Of a DNA stretch of 64,000 nt, positions 41,105 to 50,606 are shown in pieces; positions within the stretch are counted from its first letter, which is position 1; each line of letters opens with the position of its first letter. The DNA lies in assembly GCA_022606425.2 (NCBI GenBank), contig JAHDVF020000510.1, positions 648,566-712,565 on the forward strand, written 5' to 3'. The translations under genes and the position numbers were made by a program. This stretch comes from Lepidostoma basale (Eukaryota; Arthropoda; Insecta; Trichoptera; Lepidostomatidae). Under the pieces are notes generated by a model that was not told the origin of the DNA, made no database searches, and saw only the letters and a program-made list of their open reading frames with translations.

Positions 41105-41425
41105 TCATGGTTTATTACCTGCGACACCGCCGACATAAATTGTTCTTTACTCCGTCGCGCAGAACCAACTTGCCTTTGGTGATTTTAGTAGGAAGAGCAA
41201 TTCGGACTTTGAATCTAATCGTCTCGGATTTGGACGTTTTCAGTGTCAGTGAGGCAGTGTTCATAAAAAGGGTTCCTTCTGATATGTATGATTTTTTGGT
41301 TTCATGTCATTGTTTTATCTTTGCTACACCGTATTCGGTCCAAATGAGTCGCCTTAATGATTATCGTTTGTTATGTCTCATTTGTCTATCATATATGAAT
41401 AAATAAAATAAATAAAGAATCTTTA
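41105..41425 (+). mobile_element. Jockey-D LINE 3' end
   Basis: The frame YLRHRRHKLFFTPSRRTNLP, LVILVGRAIRTLNLIVSDLD and VFSVSEAVF is followed by an AATAAATAAAATAAATAAAG tail. The second copy is at 62470-62930. Confidence 0.7.
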
Positions 41426-41529
41426 AGTAACGAGCAAATTTATAGAAATTACAGTGTTTCAAATTAAACATTTGAAATGGATTATAATTTGACAATGCCT
41501 TAATAAGGTTATGTTTCATACTTTATAAA

Positions 41530-41630
41530 CTAACTTACCCAACCTTCACGCTGTTTCTCCTGAGTGGTAGGCAGTGAGGATGGACCGCCACACTGTTCTA
41601 TCCTGACATAACTCTTGCGCCTCTCTCTAG
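41530..41630 (-). mobile_element. RTE-1 3' tail fragment
   Basis: AACTTACCCAACCTTCACGC with a TGTTTCTCCTGAGTGGTAGG block, about 100 bp, truncated within the NVEEARELC region. Confidence 0.6.
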
Positions 41631-41789
41631 TCTAAAATAAACATATTAACTAGAAAAAATAATTGGATTCTTGTTTTACCAAATCTTAAGAGGTAAAACA
41701 GTGTATATATTTTAACCAACATTTTGAATGTATACAAATACTTGTAGACAAATATTGGATTTAACCCATTGCGGGTTAGTCATTTTTAA

Positions 41790-42115
41790 GGATTAATTTT
41801 ATCTCAATAGAGACGAAGATGTAAATTGTTTTTTTGGAAACAGAATATGATGATCGAGGCGTTTACAGGACTTATGACCTGTCATTGGTTGGGTTAAGCA
41901 ATCGCTTTATGTAATACAACATCTCCATTCCTCCCTTCTTACGACCACCACGTCTGACAAATTTTTGAAAAATGTAAATATGCTAATATGTTGAGGAACA
42001 CTTCACGCATTTTTGTTTGATCTACACTAGCGCCATCTATTAAGATTAGGTGTAAGCATTAAGCAGAAAATCTTTATTAATGCAATGTTAAAGGCTACGC
42101 AATTATCTTACATTG
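41790..42115 (+). mobile_element. M1 MITE copy
   Basis: Same block order as 2815-3112 (TATCTCAATAGAGACGAAG, GGACTTATGACCTGTCATTG, GCGCCATCTATTAAGATTAG, AAGCAGAAAATCTTTATTAA). Confidence 0.65.
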
Positions 42116-42479
42116 CTAGATAACGCCTGAAGATGGCTCTCCAATTTTTATGGTTTAACTTGGACCTATATATTTTACTATATACTCGTATTTTAATACC
42201 AGAATGTAGTGATATGCCTTGATATATATTTTTTTATGTTCGTTTTGTATGGATGATGTTTTCCTTTGTTGATTATGACACACATAAAGTAATTTATTCA
42301 ATGGTCACATACGCCACATTTAATGTTTGAGTGTATAATGATTTTCAAAACCAACTTAAGTATGCCGTATATATTAAATATGAGATTCTCAACATTGAAT
42401 GATTTATATTTAACTAATTTAATAATTTCTCTGAGTTCGCTTACCATTTAATTGAAAATAATAATCATACATTTAATTC

Positions 42480-42585
42480 GACAGGAAGACCAGAGTCCAG
42501 AACCTGTTCCAAGTGGCGCAGAACAGAGATGCCTTTGCTGCAGTGATCCCCAACGTTGGGGGGACCTGACACGGCACAAAAATAA
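42480..42585 (+). mobile_element. RTE-4 LINE 3' end
   Basis: AGTGATCCCCAACGTTGGGG and GGACCTGACACGGCAC match, in reverse, the 55832-55900 segment. It ends AAATAAGAAGAAT, a degraded AAG tail. Confidence 0.5.
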
Positions 42586-42700
42586 GAAGAATACATTTAA
42601 TAAAGAAAACGGTATTAATTTTTTGCATATTACTAATAAAAACCTAACATTAAATAATTTAGAAATTTTAGAAATTGAAAAAGCCTTAAAAAAATAATTA
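42586..42700 (+). pseudogene. Penelope-like element C-terminal remnant
   Basis: The frame NKENGINFLHITNKNLTLNN and LEILEIEKALKK stop parallels the C-terminus of the GIY-YIG protein at 28800-29183 (PKFLHTANN.KLNKLENLEI). The GIY-YIG core is missing. Confidence 0.5.
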
Positions 42701-42715
42701 AAATATAATAAACTA

Positions 42716-43010
42716 ACTAACTAACTAACTAACCATCACGCCGTCTCCCCGAAAGGGTAGGCAGAAAGAATGGACAGTCACACTTTTACTGATGCGGCAC
42801 TCCATCCTTCTCTTTTCGCCCCGCGGGAGACGCGGTGTGATGGGTTGCGAACCTCATCGCCACCAATAGGCATCTCCCGCGCACACTTCGATCTTTCAAC
42901 ATCCACAAAATAAATCTAAAACAAATAATATGAAATACAATGATATAAAATAAAATAACAAAATAAAAATAATTTAATACAAAATGTTATTTTTAGATGG
43001 TGCACATTTG
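42716..43010 (-). mobile_element. SINE-like element with an RTE-1 3' tail, second copy
   Basis: Same body and junction as 35965-36255. Here (GTTA)n has five units and the CGCCGTCTCCCCGAAAGGGT block is better preserved. Confidence 0.65.
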
Positions 43011-43194
43011 TCTATTTAATTTATTTTAATTAATTTAATTTAATTTAATATAATAAACAATCAGTTAAATTTAAATTCAATCCCATTTCCGTTACATCTC
43101 CCCTCTCCTCAATCTTAATTATACCTCCTCCACTTTTATACATAACTCCACCCTCTTTTATAATATAAGTGACCACTCTATTTTATTTGATTGT

Positions 43195-43350
43195 TAAAAT
43201 TGTACACATTGATAAAGGTCACTTGTAACTGCCTATCATCCCATAAAATATAATAAAACTTCTAGAAAATTGACGTTTTCATTCGTATTAATTATATAAG
43301 ATCTATTATTTTAACATTTGATAATGCATTCGAAAGGCAAAACATGTCAT
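43195..43350 (+). repeat. PLE/foldback-type repeat fragment
   Basis: TATAATAAAACTTCTAGAAA, ATTCGTATTAATTATATAAG and TTTGATAATGCATTCGAAAG followed by GCAAAACATGTC. This is the GAAACATGTC motif with a decayed core. Confidence 0.5.
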
Positions 43351-43615
43351 TCCCTGAAATATAATTTTTTATTTTTATTTTCTCTTATTCTCTTTATGAA
43401 AGTTTTTTTCCCTAAGGAAATGAGTATCTGGAGGATTTATCTTAAATGTCACAAAATTCTTGTCACCAAAGAGTCACAGTTGACATAGTATTCAGATTTT
43501 ATTTATTATTTATTAAAAATAACGTTTGGAAACCGCATATACTCTATTATTTGTATGGCGGATGTGGACAAATGCTTCACACGACATTACAATATAATTG
43601 TTATGCTAGCATGCC

Positions 43616-43654
43616 ATATTTACATTTGAACTAGTGGGGTATTCCGCATTCAGT
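43616..43654 (+). promoter_or_regulatory. Possible core promoter of the TIL gene
   Basis: A TATA-like ATATTTA at 43616-43622 lies about 33 bases before TCAGT (43650-43654), the arthropod initiator. The initiator is about 20 bases before the ATG, giving a short 5' UTR. Spacing is right, but both motifs are common in AT-rich DNA. Confidence 0.35.
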
Positions 43655-43671
43655 TAGCAGTGAATCGCACC

Positions 43672-43750
43672 ATGGCTAGTGGCTCTAAACGAGTATTTTT
43701 GACAATATATTTGCTGCTTATTGTGTGCGGACTTCAGGCCTATGCTCTGG
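43672..43750 (+). CDS. TIL gene exon 1 (signal peptide)
   Basis: Encodes the signal peptide and ends one base into a Glu codon before GTAAGT. Confidence 0.8.
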
Positions 43751-45552
43751 GTAAGTGGAATCTCCATTTGTGACTATCAGAATTGCGCGAAAAAAAATGG
43801 ATCTCTTCTTTTTTCACTCTCTTCTATCCTGAGCGATCCGCATCCAGGCACTTCCCACAATCTTTTGGATATCGTCTCGCCAATGCAACCGTGGGCGCTC
43901 AACTTCCGTCCTCTGCCACCTTGTCCACTTTTCATCTGGGTCACGAGCGACGTGTTCCGTCCAACGCCACTTAAGGGTTGCGGTCAACTTGATGACGTCG
44001 AAGATCTTTGTCCTGGCTCGTATGTCCTCATTTCTGAGTCTGTCCCGCAAGCTGACATCCAGCATGTCTCTTCATTGCTTTCTGTGTGACTCTCAGCTTG
44101 TTGGCACGTTATTGTGACTTTGTGACTGTCTCAATACCATAAGTGAACACTGGCAAAACACAGGTGTTGAATACTCTCTTTTTGAAGTTGATGGGTATTT
44201 TAATAATTAAACTATTTATTATTTATTGTTTTTTGAACAATGATGTGAAACTCCATATAAAATAATTAATACGAATGAGAAAAATTACGTTTTTCTAGAA
44301 GTTTTATTATATTATATTTTTGGGAGGTTTGACATGTTTCGCCCTTCTAAGGCATTATCAAATGTCAAAATTGATAATGCTCAAAATTTGATAATGCCTT
44401 AGAAGGGCGAAACATGTCATACCCCCAAAAAATATAATAAAACTTCTAGAAAAACATAAGTTTTCGCATTCGTATTAATTTTGAACTATTTATTGTATTT
44501 ATATAGCCGCAAAACATTTTACGATCGCCCCAACTATCAAAATTCCTCCCCGAATCCCACTACGTATCCTGCCAATCTAAATAATTTCGCTTCCCCCAAC
44601 AAATCCATGCAGGGACTGCTGTTGGTCTTACTGCGTACAGGGTCTTGATTGCTCTGGTCTCTCCGGCTCAGCAAACATACCCAATCCATGCTAGGTGACC
44701 TGCTCTCTCGGTGATACTACAATAGTTATAAAGGGCTGCTGGGTTAATGTACATATTTTTTGTTGATCCTATGCCTCCAAGTTCCCGCTGTAACAGTAGG
44801 TCTGAGTCTCAGGATCTTTTTAGTATCCTATTCTCAAACTAGTAGATTCGTTGTTGTTCATTAAGAGTTGTGTCATGTTTCCGAACCACATGTCACCACT
44901 GGCTTGATGATGATGTTATAAATACAAATCATGGTGTTTCTGATTTATTTGTATATTTAGTTTATTATTCAAGAAAAAGTAAATAAGTAGAGGAGAAGCG
45001 CGGAACTACGTATAAAAGAATATTCATCACGCTATGCTCGTGTAAAGATGAACTATCACACTCCTTTGGATGCTTCAAGCTTCTTCACATTTATAAAATG
45101 TTACGTGATCGTACATTGATGATTTCGACTCATTGTTAATTCCCTCCTCATCTTTTGTGTCTGGCTGTCTTGACTGACAGATTAGATTGATGAGTCTTAT
45201 AGCTTGGCTCGAAGCGTGCTGTATATCCATCCTGCGTTGTTTTTTAAGGGTATTTCAAAGCACCAACCGAGTCATCTATATGTATGGCCTCATGGCTTCT
45301 GTCTGTATGGCCTGTTATTTTGTGTCCAACGCTTTCATATGTAATTGTTCAACTTGGTATTTGTTTTTCCTTTCAGAATCGCTGATATGTTTCGAAAACG
45401 AAGTATACGAGACTTGTGCAAGCCCATGCGAGCCAACCTGCGAGATACCAGAACCAAGAATATGTAACTTCAAGTGCGAGGAACTGTGCGTCTGCAAGGA
45501 GGGATATCTCCTCAACGCCAAGAAGAAATGCATTCCGAAGGAAAGATGTTAA
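43672..45552 (+). CDS. Secreted TIL-domain (trypsin-inhibitor-like) protein, two exons
   Basis: Exon 1 is 43672-43750 and exon 2 is 45377-45552. The junction (CTCTGG|GTAAGT and TTTCCTTTCAG|AATCG, phase 1) gives an 84-residue protein. Residues 1 to about 25 are a signal peptide (hydrophobic FLTIYLLLIVCGL, then QAYA). The mature part has ten cysteines in the TIL pattern (ICFEN, ETC, SPC, PTC, RIC, FKC, ELCVC, KKC, ERC stop), expected to form five disulfides. Such small secreted proteins usually inhibit serine proteases in haemolymph, gut or venom; the target here is unknown. The ATG has a good context (CACCATGG). The 1.6 kb intron holds an antisense RTE-3 and a foldback. No cysteine or splice signal is damaged, so the gene is probably functional. 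Confidence 0.85.
43795..44165 (-). mobile_element. RTE-3 LINE fragment in the TIL intron
   Basis: The reverse frame MLDVSLRDRLRNEDIRARTK, TATLKWRWTEHVARDPDEKW and LHWRDDIQKIVGSAW belongs to the same family as 35025-35575. It lies antisense to the gene, just after the donor site. Confidence 0.75.
44205..44495. repeat. PLE-type foldback in the TIL intron
   Basis: Inverted arms with TTTTTCTAGAAGTTTTATTA / TAATAAAACTTCTAGAAAAA and a head-to-head pair of TTGATAATGCCTTAGAAGGG with CGAAACATGTC. Each arm has a hammerhead-like order of motifs, but the core begins TTGATAA rather than CTGANGA. Confidence 0.6.
45377..45552 (+). CDS. TIL gene exon 2 (inhibitor domain)
   Basis: Holds all ten cysteines and ends in TAA at 45550-45552. 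Confidence 0.85.
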
Positions 45553-45744
45553 AATGCCCTGAGGATGTTCACCACCTATTACTATCCGATCTTCTGTAAA
45601 TTCTTTAATCTGTCTACAATCCATGCCTCACTTCATGCGCCACTCAATTTCATTCAACATATAACTGGAATTCCATCTGATTATTTCGTTATTTTAAATG
45701 ATTTAAATTATGAGTTGAAACACCGTTTTTCCAATATATTCTCT

Positions 45745-46060
45745 TGGGGGGTCTCCCTCTGTTTCGTTTGTCCTCACGGGGTCTCCACTCTACCACCCTT
45801 CTGGTCCATCTATCGTCTGCCAATCTGGCAACATGTCCCGTAAATGACCATTTGAGCTTCGCTACCCTTGCGACGACATCTGTTACTCCCGACCTTCAAC
45901 GTATTTCAGTATTTCTTATCCGGTCTGAGAGTCTTACGTGTAGCATGGCTCTTTCGTGTTTCCCCTGTGCTACACGGAGCCTCCTTATGGCCGACTTGGT
46001 GAGGGTTAGCTTTACACATAATATGAGCTCATTATTTCTTTTGGTAAGTTTTTTTCATTT
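45745..46060 (-). mobile_element. RTE-3-like LINE fragment
   Basis: The reverse strand reads LRVAQGKHERAMLHVRLSDR, then VTDVVARVAKLKW and GHVARLADDRWTRRVVEWRP. Frame breaks. Downstream of the TIL gene, antisense. Confidence 0.6.
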
Positions 46061-46109
46061 AAATACCACAGTTGTAAGGCGGGTTGATGATTCGACGTGT
46101 TTTTGATTC

Positions 46110-46739
46110 GGCTGTTTGTAGCAGCTCCTCAGCTTAGTTAGCAAAAAGAAATGATAGAATATCTACTGAGAAAGGCGAGGAATAGGAAGGAGTGAACATG
46201 TTTGGAAGATACCTATATCCAGTAGTGGAGAGATCAAGGTTCAGGAAGAAGAAAAATAACGTCATGTTTGCTAGAATTATAACTGATATACCTTCTTCTT
46301 CTTCTTCTTCTTGGTGTTATCCCAACTCATTGTGTGTATTGACTGTTGGAGTAGGCTCTTCTCGATCTTACGGTTCTGAATATCGCCTTCACTCAATCCA
46401 TTTCTCTGACATACCTAAGATCCCAAAATATACACAGATGTTCTATCTAAATCCACTTATTTTTTACCTGTCCTTCTTACAATTTTCTTCCCTATCTCAT
46501 CCACATCTTAATAATTTCTAACATCCTGTTTTTCCAGAAGCTTCCTTAGAAACCAGTAACTATTTTAAACAATGTTTTAAGGTTGATGACTTATGTATTA
46601 GCAACTATGTATTTTTGAGATTATTTTGTTCAAAAAATTGTTTTATAAATAAACTTTAAAATAAGATTATTTACGCGTTTAAATAATACCCGAAACAAGT
46701 GAAACAATTAAAATTTGAAATTGCTAATAAATAGTGATT
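46110..46739. other. Unassigned sequence
   Basis: Contains a (TTC)n run near 46295 that may be an RTE tail complement, but no coding block next to it is recognisable. Confidence 0.35.
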
Positions 46740-47570
46740 TAAAAAATTTCTTCTATATTCGCCATACTTTGTGATGTAGATGTTTTTTAATTTTCTTTTT
46801 CTTTTTTATATACTTTGTATACAACGCAAACTTTTTAAACAAATTAAAATTACATATCACACATGTTTCGGACAACTCGGTCCTTCCTCATCGATCTGTA
46901 CCCAACATCTGTCAAAACTGACCATATTTGTAAACAATTTTATATTATAATATTTTACAATAGAGTTCTGGTCCCATCACTAATGTATGGAAGCGAAGCA
47001 TGGAACTGGCAGAAGAAGGATGAAAGCGGAATAAATGCGGGAGAGATGAGGTCCCTAAGACGTATGTGTGGTAGAACGATATACGACAGAATCTCAAATG
47101 CTGATAAAAGAAAGGAATGTAGAGCGGAAGAAGGTATTATGTATGAACAAAATTATGAAAGGATCGCTGCGATGGTTCGGACATATGGAACGCATGGATG
47201 AAGAAAGAATGGTTAAGAAAGTATACGTTAACGATGTAAATGGAGTACGGAGTCGAGGCAGACCGAGGAAAACATGGCATGACCAAATTAATCAAATTTT
47301 AATGGTATGACTCGTTGTATGAATGTGGAGGAAGCTAGAGAGGTTTGCCAGGATAGAGTAGTGTGGTGGTTCTCTGCCTACCCCTGCGGGGAAACGGCGT
47401 GATGGTTTGTTTGTTTGTATAATTTATAATATTTTAAATATCTATATAATTTCACTGAGGAAGGACCGGGTTGTCTGAAACATGTTTGATATTTAATTTT
47501 AAATTGTTTAAAAAGTGAGTGTTGTAAACAAAGCATATAAAAAAGAAAAAGAAAAATATATAAAAATTGA
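46740..47570. mobile_element. PLE-type foldback split by an RTE-1 insertion
   Basis: The left arm is 46745-46895 (TTCGCCATACTTTGTGATGT, ACATGTTTCGGACAACTCGG) and the inverted right arm is 47450-47570. The right arm carries CTGAGGA, stem GGAC/GTCT, GAAAC and ATGTT, a hammerhead-like core with a GTT cleavage triplet. The RTE-1 copy at 46958-47423 lies in the loop. Confidence 0.65.
46958..47423 (+). mobile_element. RTE-1 LINE 3' end with 13 bp target duplication
   Basis: Begins CAATAGAGTTCTGGTCCC (AVHNGVL block), carries YGSEAWNWQKKDESGIN, RRMCGRTIYDRIS and GRPRKTWHDQINQIL, and ends in a (GTTT)n tail. TTATAATATTTTA occurs at 46945-46957 and 47424-47436. Confidence 0.8.
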
Positions 47571-47574
47571 TTAT

Positions 47575-48000
47575 TTTGTTTCTAATTTTTAAAATATTCG
47601 TACCTAACGCGTCAAAAAGGAAGATCCTCCGTAGAATCCTCGAACCCATTAAGGATGCTCAGAGGTGGAGAAGGAGATACAACACAGAGCTCTATAATCA
47701 ATACCTGGACTTCAGCGTGGTCAAGAGTATAAAGATTATCAGACTGCGCTGGCTAGGGCACTTGCACCGCATGGGAGATCTGGAGCTCCCCAAAAGAGTG
47801 ATGTATGACAATCCAGTAGAGCGAAGAAGCGTCGGCAGGCCGAGACTGCTATGGTTGGATGATGCCGTGGCAGACTGTCGGGTCCTGGAGCAACAAGACT
47901 GGGTGGTGACGGCCAGAGACAGAACGGGATGGAGACGTTTCTTGGAGGAGGCTAAGACCCACCAAGGGTTGTAGAGCCGGAGAAGGAGAAGAAGCAGAAG
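47575..48000 (+). mobile_element. RTE-4 LINE 3' end
   Basis: The open frame KRKILRRILEPIKDAQRWRR, LRWLGHLHRMGD and GRPRLLWLDDAVADCRVL, then FLEEAKTHQGL stop, has a GAAGGAGAAGAAGCAGAAG tail. No frame break over 130 codons. A short antisense relative lies in carboxypeptidase intron 3 (53005-53110). Confidence 0.75.
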
Positions 48001-48117
48001 AACACGTTAAAAAATAATAGTAATTATCAGGAATAACGTAATCATATCAATATTTCATAACTATTTTATTGTATAATACAAATCTCACTTTAAAAATATC
48101 GATAAGCGATATCTTTT

Positions 48118-48358
48118 TAAATATTAATTAAATAAAACGATGTTTTTTAACTACTTCCACTTTTGTCTTTATTTAGACAGCGACCGGTTTCGCCAGGCTC
48201 GCTGGCATCGACAGACTGGTCTGTCGACGGTCTGTCGACAGACTGGTCTGACCAGTCTGTCGATGCCAGCGAGCTGGCGAAACCGGTCGCTGTCTAAATA
48301 AAGACAAAAGTGGAAGTAGTTAAAAAACATCGTTTTATTTAATTAATATTTAAAATGA
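48118..48358. mobile_element. FB foldback, near-perfect palindrome
   Basis: About 110 bp arms: AATAAAACGATGTTTTTTAA, CTACTTCCACTTTTGTCTTT, AGACAGCGACCGGTTTCGCC, CAGGCTCGCTGGCATCGACA. They face each other across a short spacer of further GACAGACTGGTC repeats. It would form a long hairpin. Confidence 0.8.
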
Positions 48359-48578
48359 ACTTCCATCAAGAGATTTCAGTAAAATCATTTGATTATCTTA
48401 AAAACGATATCTTTTTGATTGCAACAAGCATAAGAAAATATGATGTGATATGTGCTGTGTTCTTCAGAAAGGTAAGACGTATTGTTTTGTACTTCTAATA
48501 CAATATAACATATTTAGGGGGTACAGATGAGTTCTCGCTGTTTTTCTTATTGAAATTGTATTTTTTTTATGTCCACAT
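48359..48578. other. Unassigned sequence
   Basis: No motif recognised. Confidence 0.35.
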
Positions 48579-48986
48579 GAGGGTATTAGTTGCAAACCTG
48601 GCAAACTCCATCCATCATTAGATGTTTTGAGTAAATCGAAAAAAACTGATACGTTAATAAAATGCGCTTTATTACGATATTTATTTTTTCATCTCAACCA
48701 GTTAGTATTTTAAAAGTAATCAGCCATGAAATAATCATCATTATGTTGATAATTAAAGTAAAATAGTGAATTTCATTTTGGAGTTTGCCAGCTTTGCAAC
48801 ACTCAAGTGGAGGTTACCATGTTTGCAACAAACCCTATATTTTAATAGCAAATTTTTTTAGAATGAAGCCGAATTTGAAACTGAAAATCAATAAAAATTG
48901 TGTGCAAATGTATTATGAATAAGACCCAATTCATATCTCACTTTTGATTGTTGGTGGAGTTTGCGGGGTTTGCAAATAATACCCTC
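48579..48986. mobile_element. Short inverted-repeat element (GAGGGTATTA ends)
   Basis: The left end GAGGGTATTAGTTGCAAACC and GGCAAACTCCA is repeated inverted at the right end (TGGAGTTTGC, GGTTTGCAAATAATACCCTC). ACAT flanks both ends. The internal motif GGAGTTTGCCAG/TTTGCAACA is related to the ends. Non-coding. Confidence 0.55.
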
Positions 48987-49139
48987 ACATATGGTAATAC
49001 TGAAACCAATTTTAAAGCTAAACCATTATCCTCAAAACGTTAGTGTGTATTAAACTATTAAAAGGTAAAGAACATTTTTTACATCGCCTCAAACATGTCG
49101 AATTTCGCACCAAAAAACGTTTTGCGGGTAATTTTATTA

Positions 49140-49660
49140 CATTTTTCTTCTTCTTGTCCTGTCATAATTCCGTGGTGCATAGGGCCTCAAGGAACATTTT
49201 ACACCCGACTCTATCGCATGCCTGATGCCTAACATTATCCCAAGTGAGGCTTGCTGGTTTGACCTGGTCCTGTAGGGCTTTTCTCCATGTGGTTCTAGGT
49301 CTGCCTACAGGGGACCAGTCTAGGGCACCCTGAGCTATGTAAGGTGGGTTCCGTCTCAGGGTGTGACCGATCAACAGCCATTTGCGTCTAGTGACTTGTT
49401 CTCTGATTGGGTTTTCGCCTGCCATGGTCCAGAGAACGGCATTTGACACTGTTTGGGACCAACTAATCTTGAGCAAAGACACCTATTATATTAAAAAAAA
49501 CACCTGGAGTTTTCCAATAACGTCCGCGGTAGGTCTCACATCCGTACAATAGTACGCTTTTAACTTATACTGGAACGCTAAACATGGTGAAGAATTGCGA
49601 AAGCTCCCTTTGCCTTGTTAAGTCTGCTGGATATATCCTCTTCCGTATCTCTTCCGCTAT
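49140..49660 (-). mobile_element. RTE-4 LINE 3' end
   Basis: The reverse frame ENPIREQVTRRKWLLIGHTL, RRNPPYIAQGALDW, GRPRTTWRKALQ and DRVGCKMFLEALCTTEL continues upstream, broken, into a QGKGSFRNSSPC-type block. The tail complement TTCTTCTTC is at 49146. Confidence 0.7.
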
Positions 49661-49975
49661 CATACTACCGAGGAAGAAATGTAAAGCAGATGATAGCATG
49701 ATAAGTTAAATAAAAAAATAATCCCTGAGATAGTTTGGACATATGGAACGGATGAACGATATAATAATGGTTAAAATGTTGTTTACAAGAAGTGTGAGTG
49801 GAAAGAGAAGCCGCGGAAGAGCAAGGTAAGCTTGTCATGACCAATTTAATCAATACTAAAAGGTGGCCACATTCGAAAAATTGACGAGCTTGTATGCTAC
49901 GATGTATGAATGAAGAGGAAGCTAGAGAGGAATGTCAGGACAGAACAGTATGGCAAACCATCCTCTCTGCCTTCA
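49661..49975 (+). mobile_element. RTE-1 LINE fragment
   Basis: Starts in the KCKADDSIM block, then SLR.FGHMERMND, a degraded GRARxxCHDQF, CMNEEEAREECQDRTVW and ILSAF. The tail is absent and the copy joins a SINE. Confidence 0.65.
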
Positions 49976-49984
49976 TGCCTTTTT

Positions 49985-50133
49985 TGCTATTGATTATCAT
50001 GACATGTACTAGGTAGCTAATATATCGCCATTTTACTGTCACGTGAATTCTCCGTCACATTAATGACAGTGTTTTTACTCACACTTCGGTGTAGCAGTAA
50101 TAGCTGTTGCCACTCTGCCACGAACGCCGTCAA
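49985..50133 (-). repeat. tRNA-derived SINE, degraded
   Basis: The reverse strand has GGCAGAGTGGCAACAGCTAT at the A box side and the shared body (ACGTGACAGTAAAATGGCGA). The B box is badly mutated. Confidence 0.6.
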
Positions 50134-50189
50134 TAATAATTAAATAATTTCTTTCAACGAAATGATGATTTACCAGCATTGATAGAGTT

Positions 50190-50309
50190 TCTTGTTCTCC
50201 ATCTCATGCGTTCTTGGTATTATATTGTTTACCTGTACTCAATATATGTATTAAACATTAATATTGTTTGTAATGTCTGTTGAGATAATAAAATGATTTG
50301 ATTTGATTT
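50190..50309 (+). mobile_element. Jockey-A LINE 3' UTR just upstream of the carboxypeptidase
   Basis: CTCATGCGTTCTTGGTATTA to AATAAAATGATTTGATTTGA. It ends within about 15 bases of the first coding exon of the carboxypeptidase gene. Confidence 0.7.
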
Positions 50310-50325
50310 CCATATGTTTCAGATA

Positions 50326-50606
50326 ATGAGGTCAGTTCTTCTGTTAGTCTTATCGGTGGCCATTGTCACGGCACAGGTCAGGTATGACGGCTTCAAGGTA
50401 TACCGAGTTATTCCTGAAACTGAGGAGAGCATCAAAGCTCTTCTCTCTATTGGGGACACCATAAAAGATTTAGACTTTTGGACTGATGCTGGAATTGTTG
50501 GGCGTCCGGTTGATATCATGGTCTCCCCTTCAAGTCAGAAGCAGTTCTTGGATTTAATTGTAAATAAAGGATTAAAGACCGAACTCTTGATTCAAGATGT
50601 ACAGAT
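50326..50606 (+). CDS. Carboxypeptidase exon 1
   Basis: Signal peptide MRSVLLLVLSVAIVTAQ and most of the activation domain. The sequence before ATG ends TTTCAG|ATA, so an upstream 5' UTR exon may splice at 50323. An in-frame ATG at 50314 lies within that possible acceptor and is less likely. The donor is AT|GTAAGC (phase 2). Confidence 0.85.

Noticed and set aside
42115..42160. CGCCTGAAGATGGCTCTCC, resembling a hammerhead core
   Set aside because: No GAAAC or GTC follows at a suitable distance and no stem I; only the first block is present.
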